Shown here piece after piece: positions 1 to 5,660 of a stretch of DNA of 5,660 bases. How positions within the stretch are numbered: position 1 is the first letter of the stretch; every line of letters begins with the position of its first letter. Position numbers and translations under genes: made by a program. Source of the DNA: Chloroflexota bacterium (lineage in GTDB: Bacteria > Chloroflexota > Anaerolineae > Anaerolineales > VGOW01); assembly GCA_016215145.1 (NCBI GenBank), contig JACRLA010000075.1:1-5660 (forward strand), in the 5' to 3' direction. Under the pieces are notes generated by a model. That model did no database searches, was not told the origin of the DNA, and saw nothing but the letters and a program-made list of their open reading frames with translations.

Positions 1-992
1 ACCAGACCCATGTGCGACACGGAGGAGTAACCGATCATGTATTTCAAATCGGTTTGCCTCATGGCGATGAACGATCCATAGACCACGTTAATAAACGTCA
101 GCACCACGATCCACGGCATATGCACTTTCGCGCCTTCGGGCAACAACATCACGCCAACGCGCAGCGCGGCAAATGCGCCGAGCTTCATCAACACTCCGGC
201 GTGGAACATGGAGACGGCAGTGGGCGCGGCAACGTGACCATCGGGAGACCAGTTATGAAATGGATAGATGCCGCCTAAAACGGCGAAGCCGAAGAACACA
301 AGCGGAAACCACAACACTTCAAATGGAATTTGCGCGCCAAAGAAGGGAACATTGAAACGGAAGGCGCCCGCCGCTTGCGCTGCCGACATCTGGATCATGT
401 CGAAGGTGTAGACGCCGGTGTTTTTGCCAATCGTAAAATACATCGCCAACGCGCCGATTAAAGAGAAAACGGATCCGATGAACAGGAACAGAGTCAATTT
501 CATCGCCGCATATTCGCGCGTGACCTTCCAACCCCAGATGGCGATGAGCAAGTACATGGGGAAAACGGCGATCTCGTAGAAGAAAAATAGTTGAAAGAGA
601 TCGAGCGAGACGAACACGCCGAACACGCCGCTGGCAAGGATGAAGAGGAAAGCGAAAAATTCTTTGGGGCGGTCATCAATGCCCCACGAGATCAACACGC
701 CGGTGAAGATCACGATGCCGGTCAACAACACCATCGGGTTGCTGATGCCGTCCACGCCGACATGATACGAAATGCCGTATTGAGGTATCCAGGCAAATTG
801 TTCGGTGAATTGATAGCCCCCTTTCGCCACGTCGTAACCAAAAAAGACGAACAACGAGAGAATCAAACAGATCATCGCGCCAGCAAGTGCCGCCACGCGC
901 GCTTCGTTCTTGCGGTCTTCGGGAAACATCAAGAGCAAGAGCGCCACGATGATCGGAGTAAATGTGATAACGCCTAGAAACGGAAATGCCAT
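1..992 (-). CDS. nuoM: NADH-quinone oxidoreductase subunit M, second paralogue (nuoM2), 3' end outside window
   Basis: Antiporter-like membrane subunit of complex I. The frame opens at ATG 992-990 and runs without a stop to the window edge, giving 330 complete codons of a family usually near 500 residues, so about 10 of 14 membrane helices are visible. Family landmarks: HVGVDGISNPM near residues 76-86, the TM5 motif FFFYEIAVFPMYLL with Glu140 (E. coli NuoM Glu144), PFHNWSPDGH at 244-253, VLMKLGAF with Lys270 (E. coli Lys265), then RQTDLKYMIGYSSVSHMGL near the edge. The start is set by a GGAG site 6 bases upstream. Oddity: the TM7 position of E. coli Lys234 is Leu239, inside AVLGGIYPFHNW, and no other lysine lies nearby. 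It follows nuoM by 62 bases, and the two are clearly diverged paralogues, not a recent duplication. Identity as a NuoM-family protein is secure; that it is a working extra module of the same complex is inference. A more distant antiporter-like relative (Mrp or hydrogenase type) is less likely given the operon. Confidence 0.95.
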   Translation of the reverse strand, partial: MAFPFLGVITFTPIIVALLLLMFPEDRKNEARVAALAGAMICLILSLFVFFGYDVAKGGYQFTEQFAWIPQYGISYHVGVDGISNPMVLLTGIVIFTGVLISWGIDDRPKEFFAFLFILASGVFGVFVSLDLFQLFFFYEIAVFPMYLLIAIWGWKVTREYAAMKLTLFLFIGSVFSLIGALAMYFTIGKNTGVYTFDMIQMSAAQAAGAFRFNVPFFGAQIPFEVLWFPLVFFGFAVLGGIYPFHNWSPDGHVAAPTAVSMFHAGVLMKLGAFAALRVGVMLLPEGAKVHMPWIVVLTFINVVYGSFIAMRQTDLKYMIGYSSVSHMGL

Positions 993-998
993 ATCAAT

Positions 999-1002
999 CT
1001 CC
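999..1002 (-). promoter_or_regulatory. Ribosome binding site of nuoM2
   Basis: GGAG on the minus strand, 6 bases before ATG 992. It fixes the start of nuoM2. It is part of the last 7-base unit of the adjoining repeat array (unit AATCTCC on the plus strand at 996-1002), so the repeat and the translation signal share bases. Confidence 0.8.
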
Positions 1003-1011
1003 AATTACCAA

Positions 1012-1047
1012 TTACTAATTACCAAGTGCGTAATCAGTAATTAGTAA
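1012..1047 (-). other. Predicted hairpin in the nuoM-nuoM2 spacer
   Basis: Bases 1012-1022 are an exact reverse complement of 1037-1047 (11 bp), with a 14-base loop. The stem is mostly A-T, has no following T-run, and so is a poor intrinsic terminator; in mRNA it would sit between the nuoM stop and the nuoM2 ribosome binding site. It arises from the two opposed halves of the heptamer array. Whether it forms or has a role is not shown. Confidence 0.55.
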
Positions 1048-1054
1048 ATAGTAA

Positions 1055-2590
1055 TTAGTGCAATAGTTTCAACACGGCTTCGTTGATCACGCTGGCGAGA
1101 GGCCAGGGCCACACGCCGAGCAAAAGCATCAACGCCATCAACGGCAGCACCGTGGCGATCTCGCGCACGTTCATCTCCATGCCGTGACCCGCCCATTTTG
1201 GATTCTTAGGTCCATGCAACACAGCGCGGATCGCTTTGAGAATATACAAGCCGGTGAAGAGCACACCGATCATGCTGATCGCCGTGACCAAGGTGAAGAC
1301 GGGCCACGAGCCTCGCACCGTCATAAATTCAGAAACGAAGCCGTTGAGTCCGGGTAAGCCGAGTGATGACATGGAACAGAAGATCACGATGCCACCGTAG
1401 ATTGGCGCATACTGCCAAATACCGCCGCCGATCTCGTTGAGGTCGCGCGTGTGCGCCCGCTCGTAAACCACGCCGACGAGAAAGAACATCGCCGCCGAGG
1501 ACAGACCGTGATTAAACATTTGCAACACCGCGCCCGTCGCGGCAATCGCCGCACTCTCGCGCAATGCTTCATTGGTTGAGCCGCCAACCCACGCGGCGAC
1601 GGAAATGCCAAGCACGACGAAGCCCATGTGGTTCACCGAAGAGTAAGCGACGAGTCGTTTGAAATCTGTTTGCCCAAATGCGGCGAATGCGCCCATCACA
1701 ATGGCGATCATCGCCAACACCGCCAACCAAGGAGCGAAGGCTTGCGCCTGCGCTGGAAACAACGGCAACACCAAACGCAAAAAGCCAAACGCACCCAACT
1801 TCAACAACACACCGGCAAGGATCATCGATCCGGCAGTCGGCGCTTCGGTGTGGGCGTCGGGCAGCCAGGTGTGGAAGGGCCACATCGGAACTTTAATAGC
1901 AAACGCTAAAGTGAAAGCGAAGAAGGCAACCGTCTTGATCGATTCAATCGGCATGAAGGTCAACACTTCTTTGTTGAACTTAGGCCACACTGTCATCAAC
2001 TTCACGATGTCGAATGTTCCGGTGGTGAGACCGATCAACTGGATGGAGAGTAACAACCCCAGCGATCCGGCCATCGTATACACAAAGAACTTGAACGACG
2101 CCGCGCGGCGATCTTTTCCGCCCCATTGGTTGATAAGGAAATACATCGGCACAAGACCGATCTCCCAAAAGAGGAAGAACAGAAGGAGATCGAGTGAAGC
2201 GAACACGCCGAACATTCCCATCTCAAGCATGAGGAACAACATCATGTAGGGCTTGACACGATCTTCCACACTGAACGAAGCGAGTATCGCCAACGGCGTG
2301 AGAATGCCCGTCAGCAAAATCATCGGCACACTCAATCCGTCTACGCCGACATGATACGCCGCGCCGATGGGCGCATACCACACCAGCGTTTCTTCAAAGC
2401 GCATCCCGTGAGCGTTCTGGGCGTAGGCGAACCACAACGCAATCGAGAAAGCCGCCGGAACTAAACTGGCAAGGAACGCCGTCCAGCGCACCGCATTTTT
2501 TTGATCGCTTGGAATCAAACCCACGATGATCATGCCGATCAACGGAGTGAAAAGTGTTAGCGAAACAATTCGAGAAAGAATGAACTCCAT
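1055..2590 (-). CDS. nuoM: NADH-quinone oxidoreductase subunit M (nuoM), canonical copy
   Basis: Antiporter-like subunit of the complex I membrane arm, taking part in proton translocation driven by quinone reduction. It has 511 residues, close to E. coli NuoM (509), with hydrophobic segments throughout. Residues expected for function are all present: Glu143 in FWEIGLVPMYFL (E. coli Glu144), Lys233 in FAIKVPMWPFHTWLPDAH (Lys234), Lys264 in GVLLKLGAF (Lys265) and Glu421 in GFVSEF (Glu407). DFKRLVAYSSVNHMGF at 309-324 is the usual signature after TM9. ATG 2590 is preceded by GGGAG 7 bases away. The gene lies 15 bases after the restored nuoL stop, so translation coupling is plausible. Its stop codon lies inside the heptamer array that separates it from nuoM2. 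Compared with nuoM2 it is the conventional copy. Confidence 0.98.
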   Translation of the reverse strand: MEFILSRIVSLTLFTPLIGMIIVGLIPSDQKNAVRWTAFLASLVPAAFSIALWFAYAQNAHGMRFEETLVWYAPIGAAYHVGVDGLSVPMILLTGILTPLAILASFSVEDRVKPYMMLFLMLEMGMFGVFASLDLLLFFLFWEIGLVPMYFLINQWGGKDRRAASFKFFVYTMAGSLGLLLSIQLIGLTTGTFDIVKLMTVWPKFNKEVLTFMPIESIKTVAFFAFTLAFAIKVPMWPFHTWLPDAHTEAPTAGSMILAGVLLKLGAFGFLRLVLPLFPAQAQAFAPWLAVLAMIAIVMGAFAAFGQTDFKRLVAYSSVNHMGFVVLGISVAAWVGGSTNEALRESAAIAATGAVLQMFNHGLSSAAMFFLVGVVYERAHTRDLNEIGGGIWQYAPIYGGIVIFCSMSSLGLPGLNGFVSEFMTVRGSWPVFTLVTAISMIGVLFTGLYILKAIRAVLHGPKNPKWAGHGMEMNVREIATVLPLMALMLLLGVWPWPLASVINEAVLKLLH

Positions 2591-2597
2591 ATCACTG

Positions 2598-2602
2598 CTC
2601 CC
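2598..2602 (-). promoter_or_regulatory. Ribosome binding site of nuoM
   Basis: GGGAG on the minus strand, 7 bases before ATG 2590. It lies just after the TGA at 2608-2606 that ends the alternative nuoL frame, which fits that TGA being the original nuoL stop. In the unshifted nuoL frame the gene would run across this site to a TGA at 2594-2592. Confidence 0.8.
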
Positions 2603-2605
2603 GCA

Positions 2606-4676
2606 TCACCGCAACAACCCGATGAATCGCAAATAATAAACGCCGCCGAAGGCAAGCACCACCAACATGCCCACCAGTAAATAATTCTGTACGCGCCCGG
2701 TTTGGATCACGCGGAAAGTGCGAAATGATCGTGCGATCCATGATCTGATAGACCAAGACCGAAGCGATCCATCGCGCCGGTCTGCCAAAGATGAACTCAT
2801 ACAACTCGTCAAAGTAATATTTATTTTCGAGCAAGGTGTAGATGGGACCCAACACCGCCAACGGATCTTTTTGTCCGGCTTTGAGCGGCTTCATGCCATA
2901 CACTAACCAACCCAAACCCAAACCGCCCAACGCTGCCACTATCGAGAAGATCATCGGCACGAAAGTGAATTCGGGATGATGCGGCTTCTCGACCAACGTG
3001 GCACTGACGAACTTGCTGAAGTTGTTGAAACCCAACTCGGCAATGTCTTTCGGCACGCCGACAAAACCGGAGAACAGGGCGAAGATAGCGAGGAAGATCA
3101 ACGGATAGGTCATCGTCCACACATTTTCCGAAGCGTGTTCCGCCGAGTGCGTGCGCGGCTCGCCCAAGAACGTCAAAGCGATCTGGCGCATGGTGTAGAA
3201 CGCGGTCAACACCGCCGAGATCACTAGCATATAGAAAACGATCTGGTTGTTGGCAAAAGCGTCGGCGAGAATTTCATCCTTCGACCAGAAGCCCGCTGTA
3301 ATAAATGGAAAGCCTGCCAGCGCGAAGCCGCCGATCAAAAATGTCCAGAAGGTGATCGGCATCTTCTTCCTTAAGCCGCCCATGTTAAACATATCTTGCG
3401 GATCGAGATGTTCGTTGGAATGATGCGCGCCGTGTTCAACTCCGTGAATGACCGAACCCGAACCCAAGAACAACAATGCTTTGAAGAAAGCGTGCGTCAT
3501 CAAATGGAATGCCGCCGCCACATACGCCCCAATACCGAGCGCGGCGATCATGAACCCAAGTTGCGAGATGGTGGAATAGGCAAGAACTTTTTTAACATCA
3601 CGTTGAGTCACTGCAATGGTGGATGCGAACAACGCGGTGAAAGCGCCGATAGCGCCCATCGCCAGCATCGGCGGCGTCAGCGCGTGTCCCTCTTCCCATC
3701 CCGCCGACATGAGCGGATACATTCGGATCACCGCATACACACCGGCAGAGACCATCGCCGCCGCATGGATCATCGCGCTGACGGGCGTGGGTCCTTCCAT
3801 TGCATCGGGCAACCAAACATGAAGCGGGAACTGTGCGCTCTTGCCCACCGTGCCGATGAACAAAAAGATTCCGATCAACGCCGCCACCGACAAGCCGACG
3901 ATCACCGAAGGTTGTTCGGCGAGGTATTCCAAAAATTTTGCGTTATACAAAATGTCGCGGAACGATAACGTGCCAGCCGCCTTGCCGAGGATGTGATGCG
4001 CTTCTTCGGTGGTGGTCATAAAATAAAGATAGGCAATGCCGAGCAGCATCACCACATCGCCAACACGAGTCGTGATAAAAGCTTTGACCGCCGCGCCGCG
4101 TGGGGTGATCTTCTTCGGGTGATCGTAGTTGCGCCCGTACCAGAAACCGATCAACAGATACGAACACAAACCCATGATCTCCCAGCCAACGAACATGAGC
4201 AATAAGTTGTCGGCGACCACGAGGGTCAACATGCCGAAAGCGAAGAGTGAGAGGAAAGCGAAGAAGCGCGAATACATTGGCTCGACGCCGTTATGAGGCG
4301 GCTCGCCCACTTTATCGTGCGGGTCGCGCGGCTTGCCGTAGTTTTGATAGCCCACGCTGTAGACGAAGATCATCGTGCAGCACAGTGGCACGAAGAACAA
4401 CATCACCGCCGTGAGCGGGTCAGCTAACACGCCCATTCTGAAAACCGATTCGCCAGTGGGCAACCACGGCACGCTTGAGCCGATCACCGTTTTACCGAAA
4501 TCCTTCAAACCGATCACATTGAAGAACACGATCAAACTCAACGCCCACGAGGTGAGGATCGAGACAATGGCAACGGCGTGACTCAAACCGCGACTGCGAT
4601 TAGTGAAAAGCCAGATGACGAAAAACGCCGCAACGGGCGGAACAGGAATTAACCAGAGAAGAAGATCGAGTTGCAT
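2606..4676 (-). CDS. nuoL: NADH-quinone oxidoreductase subunit L (nuoL), frame broken near the 3' end
   Basis: Largest antiporter-like subunit, distal in the E. coli membrane arm, with a lateral helix that runs along its neighbours. From ATG 4676 (AGGAG 5 bases upstream) one frame gives about 654 good residues: MFVGWEIMGLCSYLLIGFWY at 161-180 with Glu166, TRVGD at 203-207, GKSAQFPLHVWLPDAMEGP at 278-296 with Lys279, HAFFKALLFLG at 395-405 with Lys399, and FWSKDEIL at 463-470 with Lys466. The lateral helix begins around 605-650, up to VYQIMDRTII. After that this frame turns hydrophilic and runs to 2592, while another frame supplies RVIQTGRVQNYLL plus a last membrane helix and stops at 2608-2606. 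Joining both frames gives about 689 residues. A loop insertion lies at about 111-133. The frame also extends upstream to GTG 4745, but those codons are only the repeat array. Identity is certain; whether the gene is intact in the organism is open. Confidence 0.95.
2708..2727 (-). other. Frameshift site in nuoL
   Basis: Upstream of about 2724 the nuoL-like reading is in the frame of ATG 4676. Downstream of about 2711 it is in the frame ending at 2606. The change equals one extra base or a loss of 3n+2 bases in the sequence as given. The interval contains two AAA runs (2715-2717 and 2723-2725), where a homopolymer error could lie. No stop codon or clear slippery motif suggests programmed frameshifting. 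Confidence 0.85.
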
Positions 4677-4681
4677 AATTT

Positions 4682-4686
4682 CTCCT
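4682..4686 (-). promoter_or_regulatory. Ribosome binding site of nuoL
   Basis: AGGAG on the minus strand, 5 bases before ATG 4676. It decides the start of nuoL against the in-frame GTG at 4745. The protein from ATG begins MQLDLLLWLIPVPPV, a normal NuoL N-terminal helix. Confidence 0.85.
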
Positions 4687-4688
4687 AG

Positions 4689-4814
4689 CGGATAGCGTAT
4701 CGCGGATAGCAGATAGCCTATTGCGTATAGCGTATTGCGTAACACATCTCACGCATCACGTATCACGCGGCAGGCTATTCGCTATCAGCCATTTGCCATC
4801 AGCCATTTACCATT
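4689..4814. repeat. Long heptamer repeat array between nuoK and nuoL
   Basis: Eighteen consecutive 7-base units in one register fill this spacer. On the plus strand the low-coordinate part has CGGATAG (4689, 4703), CGTATAG (4724) and CGTATTG (4731). The middle has CGCATCA (4752) and CGTATCA (4759). The high part has CGCTATC (4780), AGCCATT (4787, 4801), TGCCATC (4794) and TACCATT (4808). Units change gradually along the array, and the high part is partly the reverse complement of the low part: 4705-4719 can pair with 4772-4786 at 13 of 15 positions, and 4736-4740 with 4751-4755. The last units cover the nuoK stop and final codons. No promoter or protein-coding signal is evident in it. Confidence 0.88.
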
Positions 4815-5115
4815 TCATTAGATTCATATCTTCGGCGATCACACTGCTGCGTCGGCGATAGATAGAGATGATCAATGCCAAACCCACAGCCGCCTCTGCC
4901 GCGGCGACGGCGAAGACGATGATGGCAAACACTTGCCCACCGATCACCGTCGGTTGGTTGTAACGCCAGAAGGCAACCAAGTTAATGATCACGGCGTTCA
5001 TCATCAACTCGACGCTCATTAAGATCGCCACAGCGTTGCGCCGCGCCAACACGCCATATAAGCCAATGCTAAACAACGCGGCGGCTAAGATGAGATACCA
5101 ACTGAGAGGGATCAT
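4807..5115 (-). CDS. nuoK: NADH-quinone oxidoreductase subunit K (nuoK)
   Basis: Small three-helix membrane subunit of complex I (related to MrpC and mitochondrial ND4L), linking the quinone module to the antiporter-like subunits in the proton path. With ATG 5115 it is 102 residues, matching the usual length of about 100. The two buried glutamates are present: Glu36 in ILMSVELMMNAV and Glu74 in VAAAEAAVGLAL (E. coli Glu36 and Glu72). A basic RRR follows the last helix, as is usual. An in-frame TTG at 5121 is possible but would be only 2 bases from the AGGA site, while ATG 5115 is 8 bases away and starts MIPLSWYLIL as in the family. The last codons and stop fall in the heptamer array that follows. 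Confidence 0.97.
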   Translation of the reverse strand: MIPLSWYLILAAALFSIGLYGVLARRNAVAILMSVELMMNAVIINLVAFWRYNQPTVIGGQVFAIIVFAVAAAEAAVGLALIISIYRRRSSVIAEDMNLMKW

Positions 5116-5123
5116 ATACAAAG

Positions 5124-5127
5124 TCCT
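5124..5127 (-). promoter_or_regulatory. Ribosome binding site of nuoK
   Basis: AGGA on the minus strand, 8 bases before ATG 5115. The spacing favours this ATG over the TTG at 5121. Confidence 0.65.
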
Positions 5128-5136
5128 AGTAAAAAG

Positions 5137-5185
5137 TTATCAGTGAACAGTGATCAGTAAATAGTAAATAGTAATTGGTAATTAA
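5137..5185. repeat. Heptamer repeat array between nuoJ and nuoK
   Basis: Seven consecutive 7-base units on the plus strand: TTATCAG at 5137, TGAACAG at 5144, TGATCAG at 5151, TAAATAG at 5158 and 5165, TAATTGG at 5172, TAATTAA at 5179. The same unit family (TAATTAG, TAAATAG) occurs in the nuoM-nuoM2 spacer about 4 kb away. The nuoJ stop codon (5184-5182) lies within the last unit. All units here keep one orientation, so a strong hairpin is not evident. Confidence 0.8.
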
Positions 5186-5660
5186 GTTTTCTCGCTGGCG
5201 ATAGCGACTGCGCCGATCAAGGCGACGATCAATAACACCGAAGCGACTTCAAACGGCAACACATATTGATTCGGTTCAACGAGCGCGCGACCCAACTGCG
5301 CCACACTGCCCTCCAAAGATACTACTTGCAAAAGGGACCAGACGGTTGCATTAAGCAAACCGGCTAATCCGATGAAGGCGGCTGCCGCAGCCAGAAAACT
5401 TAAAACCCATTGGCTGTTGGTTTGCGGTTCGGTATCGTTCATCACTTTGCGGGTCAACATCATGGCGAAGATGATCAAGATGGCAATTGCGCCGATGTAA
5501 AGAGCCACTTGCACGACGGCGATGAAACCGGCTTCGAGCATGGCGAAGACCACCGCGACTCCGAAGAACGATAAGATCAACCACAACGCGGCGTGAACCA
5601 AGTTGCGAGCCACCACCACCATTGTTGCGGTGAACAACGTGCCGATGGCGACGATAAGAA
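5182..5660 (-). CDS. nuoJ: NADH-quinone oxidoreductase subunit J (nuoJ), 5' end outside window
   Basis: Five-helix membrane subunit (mitochondrial ND6 relative) next to NuoK and the quinone cavity; its third helix takes part in coupling. The frame is open to the window edge and gives 158 residues, with roughly ten N-terminal residues missing. Recognisable parts: RNLVHAALWLILSFFGVAVV, then EAGFIAVVQVALYIGAIAIL, which holds the conserved tyrosine of the VQVxxYxGAI motif in TM3, and the C-terminal EVASVLLIVALIGAVAIA helix followed by SEKT. A TTG at 5637 could serve as a start but has no support, because the frame continues upstream with a hydrophobic N-terminus (LIVAIGT) typical of NuoJ. It is followed by nuoK after 66 bases. 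Confidence 0.95.
   Translation of the reverse strand, partial: LIVAIGTLFTATMVVVARNLVHAALWLILSFFGVAVVFAMLEAGFIAVVQVALYIGAIAILIIFAMMLTRKVMNDTEPQTNSQWVLSFLAAAAAFIGLAGLLNATVWSLLQVVSLEGSVAQLGRALVEPNQYVLPFEVASVLLIVALIGAVAIASEKT

Larger units (their letters stand above)
996..1058. repeat. Heptamer repeat array between nuoM and nuoM2
   Basis: Nine consecutive 7-base units in register on the plus strand. Units at 1003, 1010 and 1017 read AATTACC, AATTACT and AATTACC. Units at 1031, 1038, 1045 and 1052 read TAATCAG, TAATTAG, TAAATAG and TAATTAG. The unit between them, AAGTGCG at 1024-1030, is unrelated and marks a switch: the left units are rotated reverse complements of the right ones. The array includes the nuoM stop codon (1055-1057) at one end and the nuoM2 Shine-Dalgarno site at the other. 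It resembles the heptanucleotide STRR repeats known from filamentous cyanobacteria in form, but function is unknown. Confidence 0.85.

Noticed and set aside
591..977. Plus-strand open frame of 128 codons
   Set aside because: It is antisense to nuoM2, whose own minus-strand frame is clearly coding.
1012..1047. Rho-independent terminator after nuoM
   Set aside because: The stem is A-T rich with no T-run after it on the transcribed strand, and nuoM2 follows directly in the same operon.
1659..2249. Plus-strand open frame of 196 codons
   Set aside because: It lies wholly antisense to nuoM, gives a low-complexity N/P/K-rich product and has no family landmark; it is a shadow of the nuoM codons.
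2592..2710. C-terminal tail of NuoL in the unshifted frame (ending VVAVMREQ) as a real novel tail
   Set aside because: It is hydrophilic, overlaps the nuoM ribosome binding site, and the alternative frame carries the conserved IQTGRVQNYLL ending and a membrane helix.
2700..2730. Programmed frameshift in nuoL
   Set aside because: No slippery sequence, in-frame stop or stimulating structure is evident at the site, and NuoL is not known to use recoding.
3396..3968. Plus-strand open frame of 190 codons
   Set aside because: It is antisense to nuoL and rich in R, H and E, the usual product of reading a hydrophobic membrane gene backwards.
4677..4745. N-terminal extension of NuoL from GTG 4745
   Set aside because: The 23 extra codons are translated repeat array, and a strong AGGAG sits 5 bases before ATG 4676, which starts a normal NuoL N-terminus.
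4689..4814. CRISPR array
   Set aside because: Units are 7 bases, contiguous, degenerate and without spacers.

Overview
The window is one continuous stretch of a nuo operon, all on the minus strand, encoding the proton-pumping membrane arm of respiratory complex I (NADH-quinone oxidoreductase, type I NADH dehydrogenase). In transcription order, from high to low coordinates, it holds nuoJ (5' end cut by the window edge), nuoK, nuoL, nuoM and a second, divergent nuoM paralogue (here called nuoM2, 3' end cut by the window edge). No gene is predicted on the plus strand, and no gene-free stretch exceeds 130 bases.

The protein features (NuoL ending in an IQTGRVQNYLL-type last helix, two NuoM paralogues in tandem) and the intergenic 7-base repeat arrays resemble what I recall of Chloroflexota, class Anaerolineae. 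This is recall of general features, not a search result. Base composition looks close to balanced, with good Shine-Dalgarno sites.

Layout: nuoJ 5660-5182 (partial); a heptamer repeat spacer; nuoK 5115-4807; a long heptamer repeat spacer of at least 18 consecutive 7-base units; nuoL 4676-2606; a 15-base junction with a Shine-Dalgarno site; nuoM 2590-1055; a heptamer repeat spacer with an 11-bp hairpin; nuoM2 992-1 (partial). The nuoN gene and the rest of nuoM2 would be expected beyond position 1, and nuoA to nuoI beyond position 5660.

Together the products form the membrane arm: NuoJ and NuoK sit next to the quinone-binding module, and NuoL, NuoM and NuoM2 are antiporter-like modules. With two NuoM copies the complex may have one antiporter-like unit more than the standard form. 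Three points stand out. NuoM2 lacks the central TM7 lysine that its neighbours NuoM and NuoL keep. The nuoL reading frame is broken near position 2715, so that its lateral helix and last membrane helix are only recovered by a frame change, and the region looks shortened. Three of the four gene junctions are filled with phased 7-base repeats that include the stop codon of the upstream gene.
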